Positions 63,988-64,000 of a DNA stretch of 64,000 nt are shown here, piece by piece. Source of the stretch: JAIMBK01 sp040755975 (GTDB lineage: Bacteria; Bacillota; Desulfotomaculia; Desulfotomaculales; Nap2-2B); assembly GCA_040755975.1 (NCBI GenBank), contig JBFLZY010000007.1, positions 10,065 to 74,064 on the forward strand, read 5' to 3'. Position numbers and translations under genes: made by a program. Position 1 is the first letter of the stretch, and each line of letters opens with the position of its first letter. The notes under the pieces are model-generated. The model saw only the letters and a list, made by a program, of their open reading frames with translations. It searched no databases and had not been told where the DNA came from.

Positions 63988-64000
63988 AAGATCAACCCTT

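Noticed and set aside
1..64000. CRISPR arrays, rRNA or tRNA genes
   Set aside because: No regularly spaced direct repeats of CRISPR size, no tRNA cloverleaf with CCA end and no rRNA sequence were recognised on either strand; the palindrome elements are not evenly spaced.

Overview
This 64 kb window comes from a spore-forming, anaerobic Firmicute of the Peptococcaceae/Desulfotomaculales type. The closest match I can argue for is a Pelotomaculum-like syntrophic propionate oxidiser. The evidence is a small acid-soluble spore protein, the sporulation pair YtrH/YtrI, a spore-type GH18 hydrolase, strong GGAGG ribosome sites with many GTG/TTG starts, and above all one long catabolic locus (35.7-50.2 kb) that encodes nearly the whole methylmalonyl-CoA route. 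Genus is inference; no rRNA or tRNA gene was seen.

Layout. 0-3.2 kb: spore protein, GH18 hydrolase, YbaK-type tRNA deacylase and a B3/B4-domain protein. 3.5-17.7 kb: a nine-gene co-directional block (secreted/membrane protein, ABC ATPase and permease, Gly-rich membrane protein, MoxR AAA+ ATPase, DUF58, small membrane protein, two large vWA membrane proteins), which looks like one envelope-associated chaperone/assembly system of unknown purpose. 17.7-19.5 kb: an autoregulated HicBA-like toxin-antitoxin pair and a DUF763 gene. 19.8-22.1 kb: NfeD protease plus slipin. 22.3-27.0 kb: an ECF cobalt/nickel importer split into cbiMN and cbiQO by a chemoreceptor gene, each half behind its own terminator-bearing leader. 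27.4-34.6 kb: metallo-hydrolase, murT-gatD, a YetF-like protein, and comEA-comEC. 34.7-35.5 kb: ytrHI.

35.7-50.2 kb: two-subunit fumarase, HdrC- and HdrB-like proteins, an Fe-S subunit and flavoprotein of a soluble succinate dehydrogenase/fumarate reductase, sucCD, two-subunit methylmalonyl-CoA mutase, epimerase, transcarboxylase 12S, malate dehydrogenase and transcarboxylase 5S. Together these run propionyl-CoA -> methylmalonyl-CoA -> succinyl-CoA -> succinate -> fumarate -> malate -> oxaloacetate, with oxaloacetate donating CO2 back. The biotin carrier (1.3S) is not in the window. No membrane cytochrome subunit accompanies the dehydrogenase; Hdr-like subunits stand in its place.

50.3-54.8 kb: pstSCA without pstB, then a STAS protein and a zinc phospholipase C-like protein. 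Both transcription units are preceded by TTAACA-type repeats on an 11-bp period (Pho boxes). 55-64 kb, mostly minus strand: Cys-rich small protein, GT4 glycosyltransferase, ComFB, a HAD protein, pfkA, a 50-aa membrane protein, a UPF0182 membrane protein, a zinc-ribbon protein and a GalT-like protein. The 100-N gap at 58053-58152 is flanked by an identical 127-bp sequence and is an assembly artefact.

Intergenic DNA is rich in repeats: a roughly 250-bp structured element with covarying terminal inverted repeats (two full copies, one partial, one end fragment), short GAGTGCCGGG palindromes, and dispersed CACAGAG repeats.
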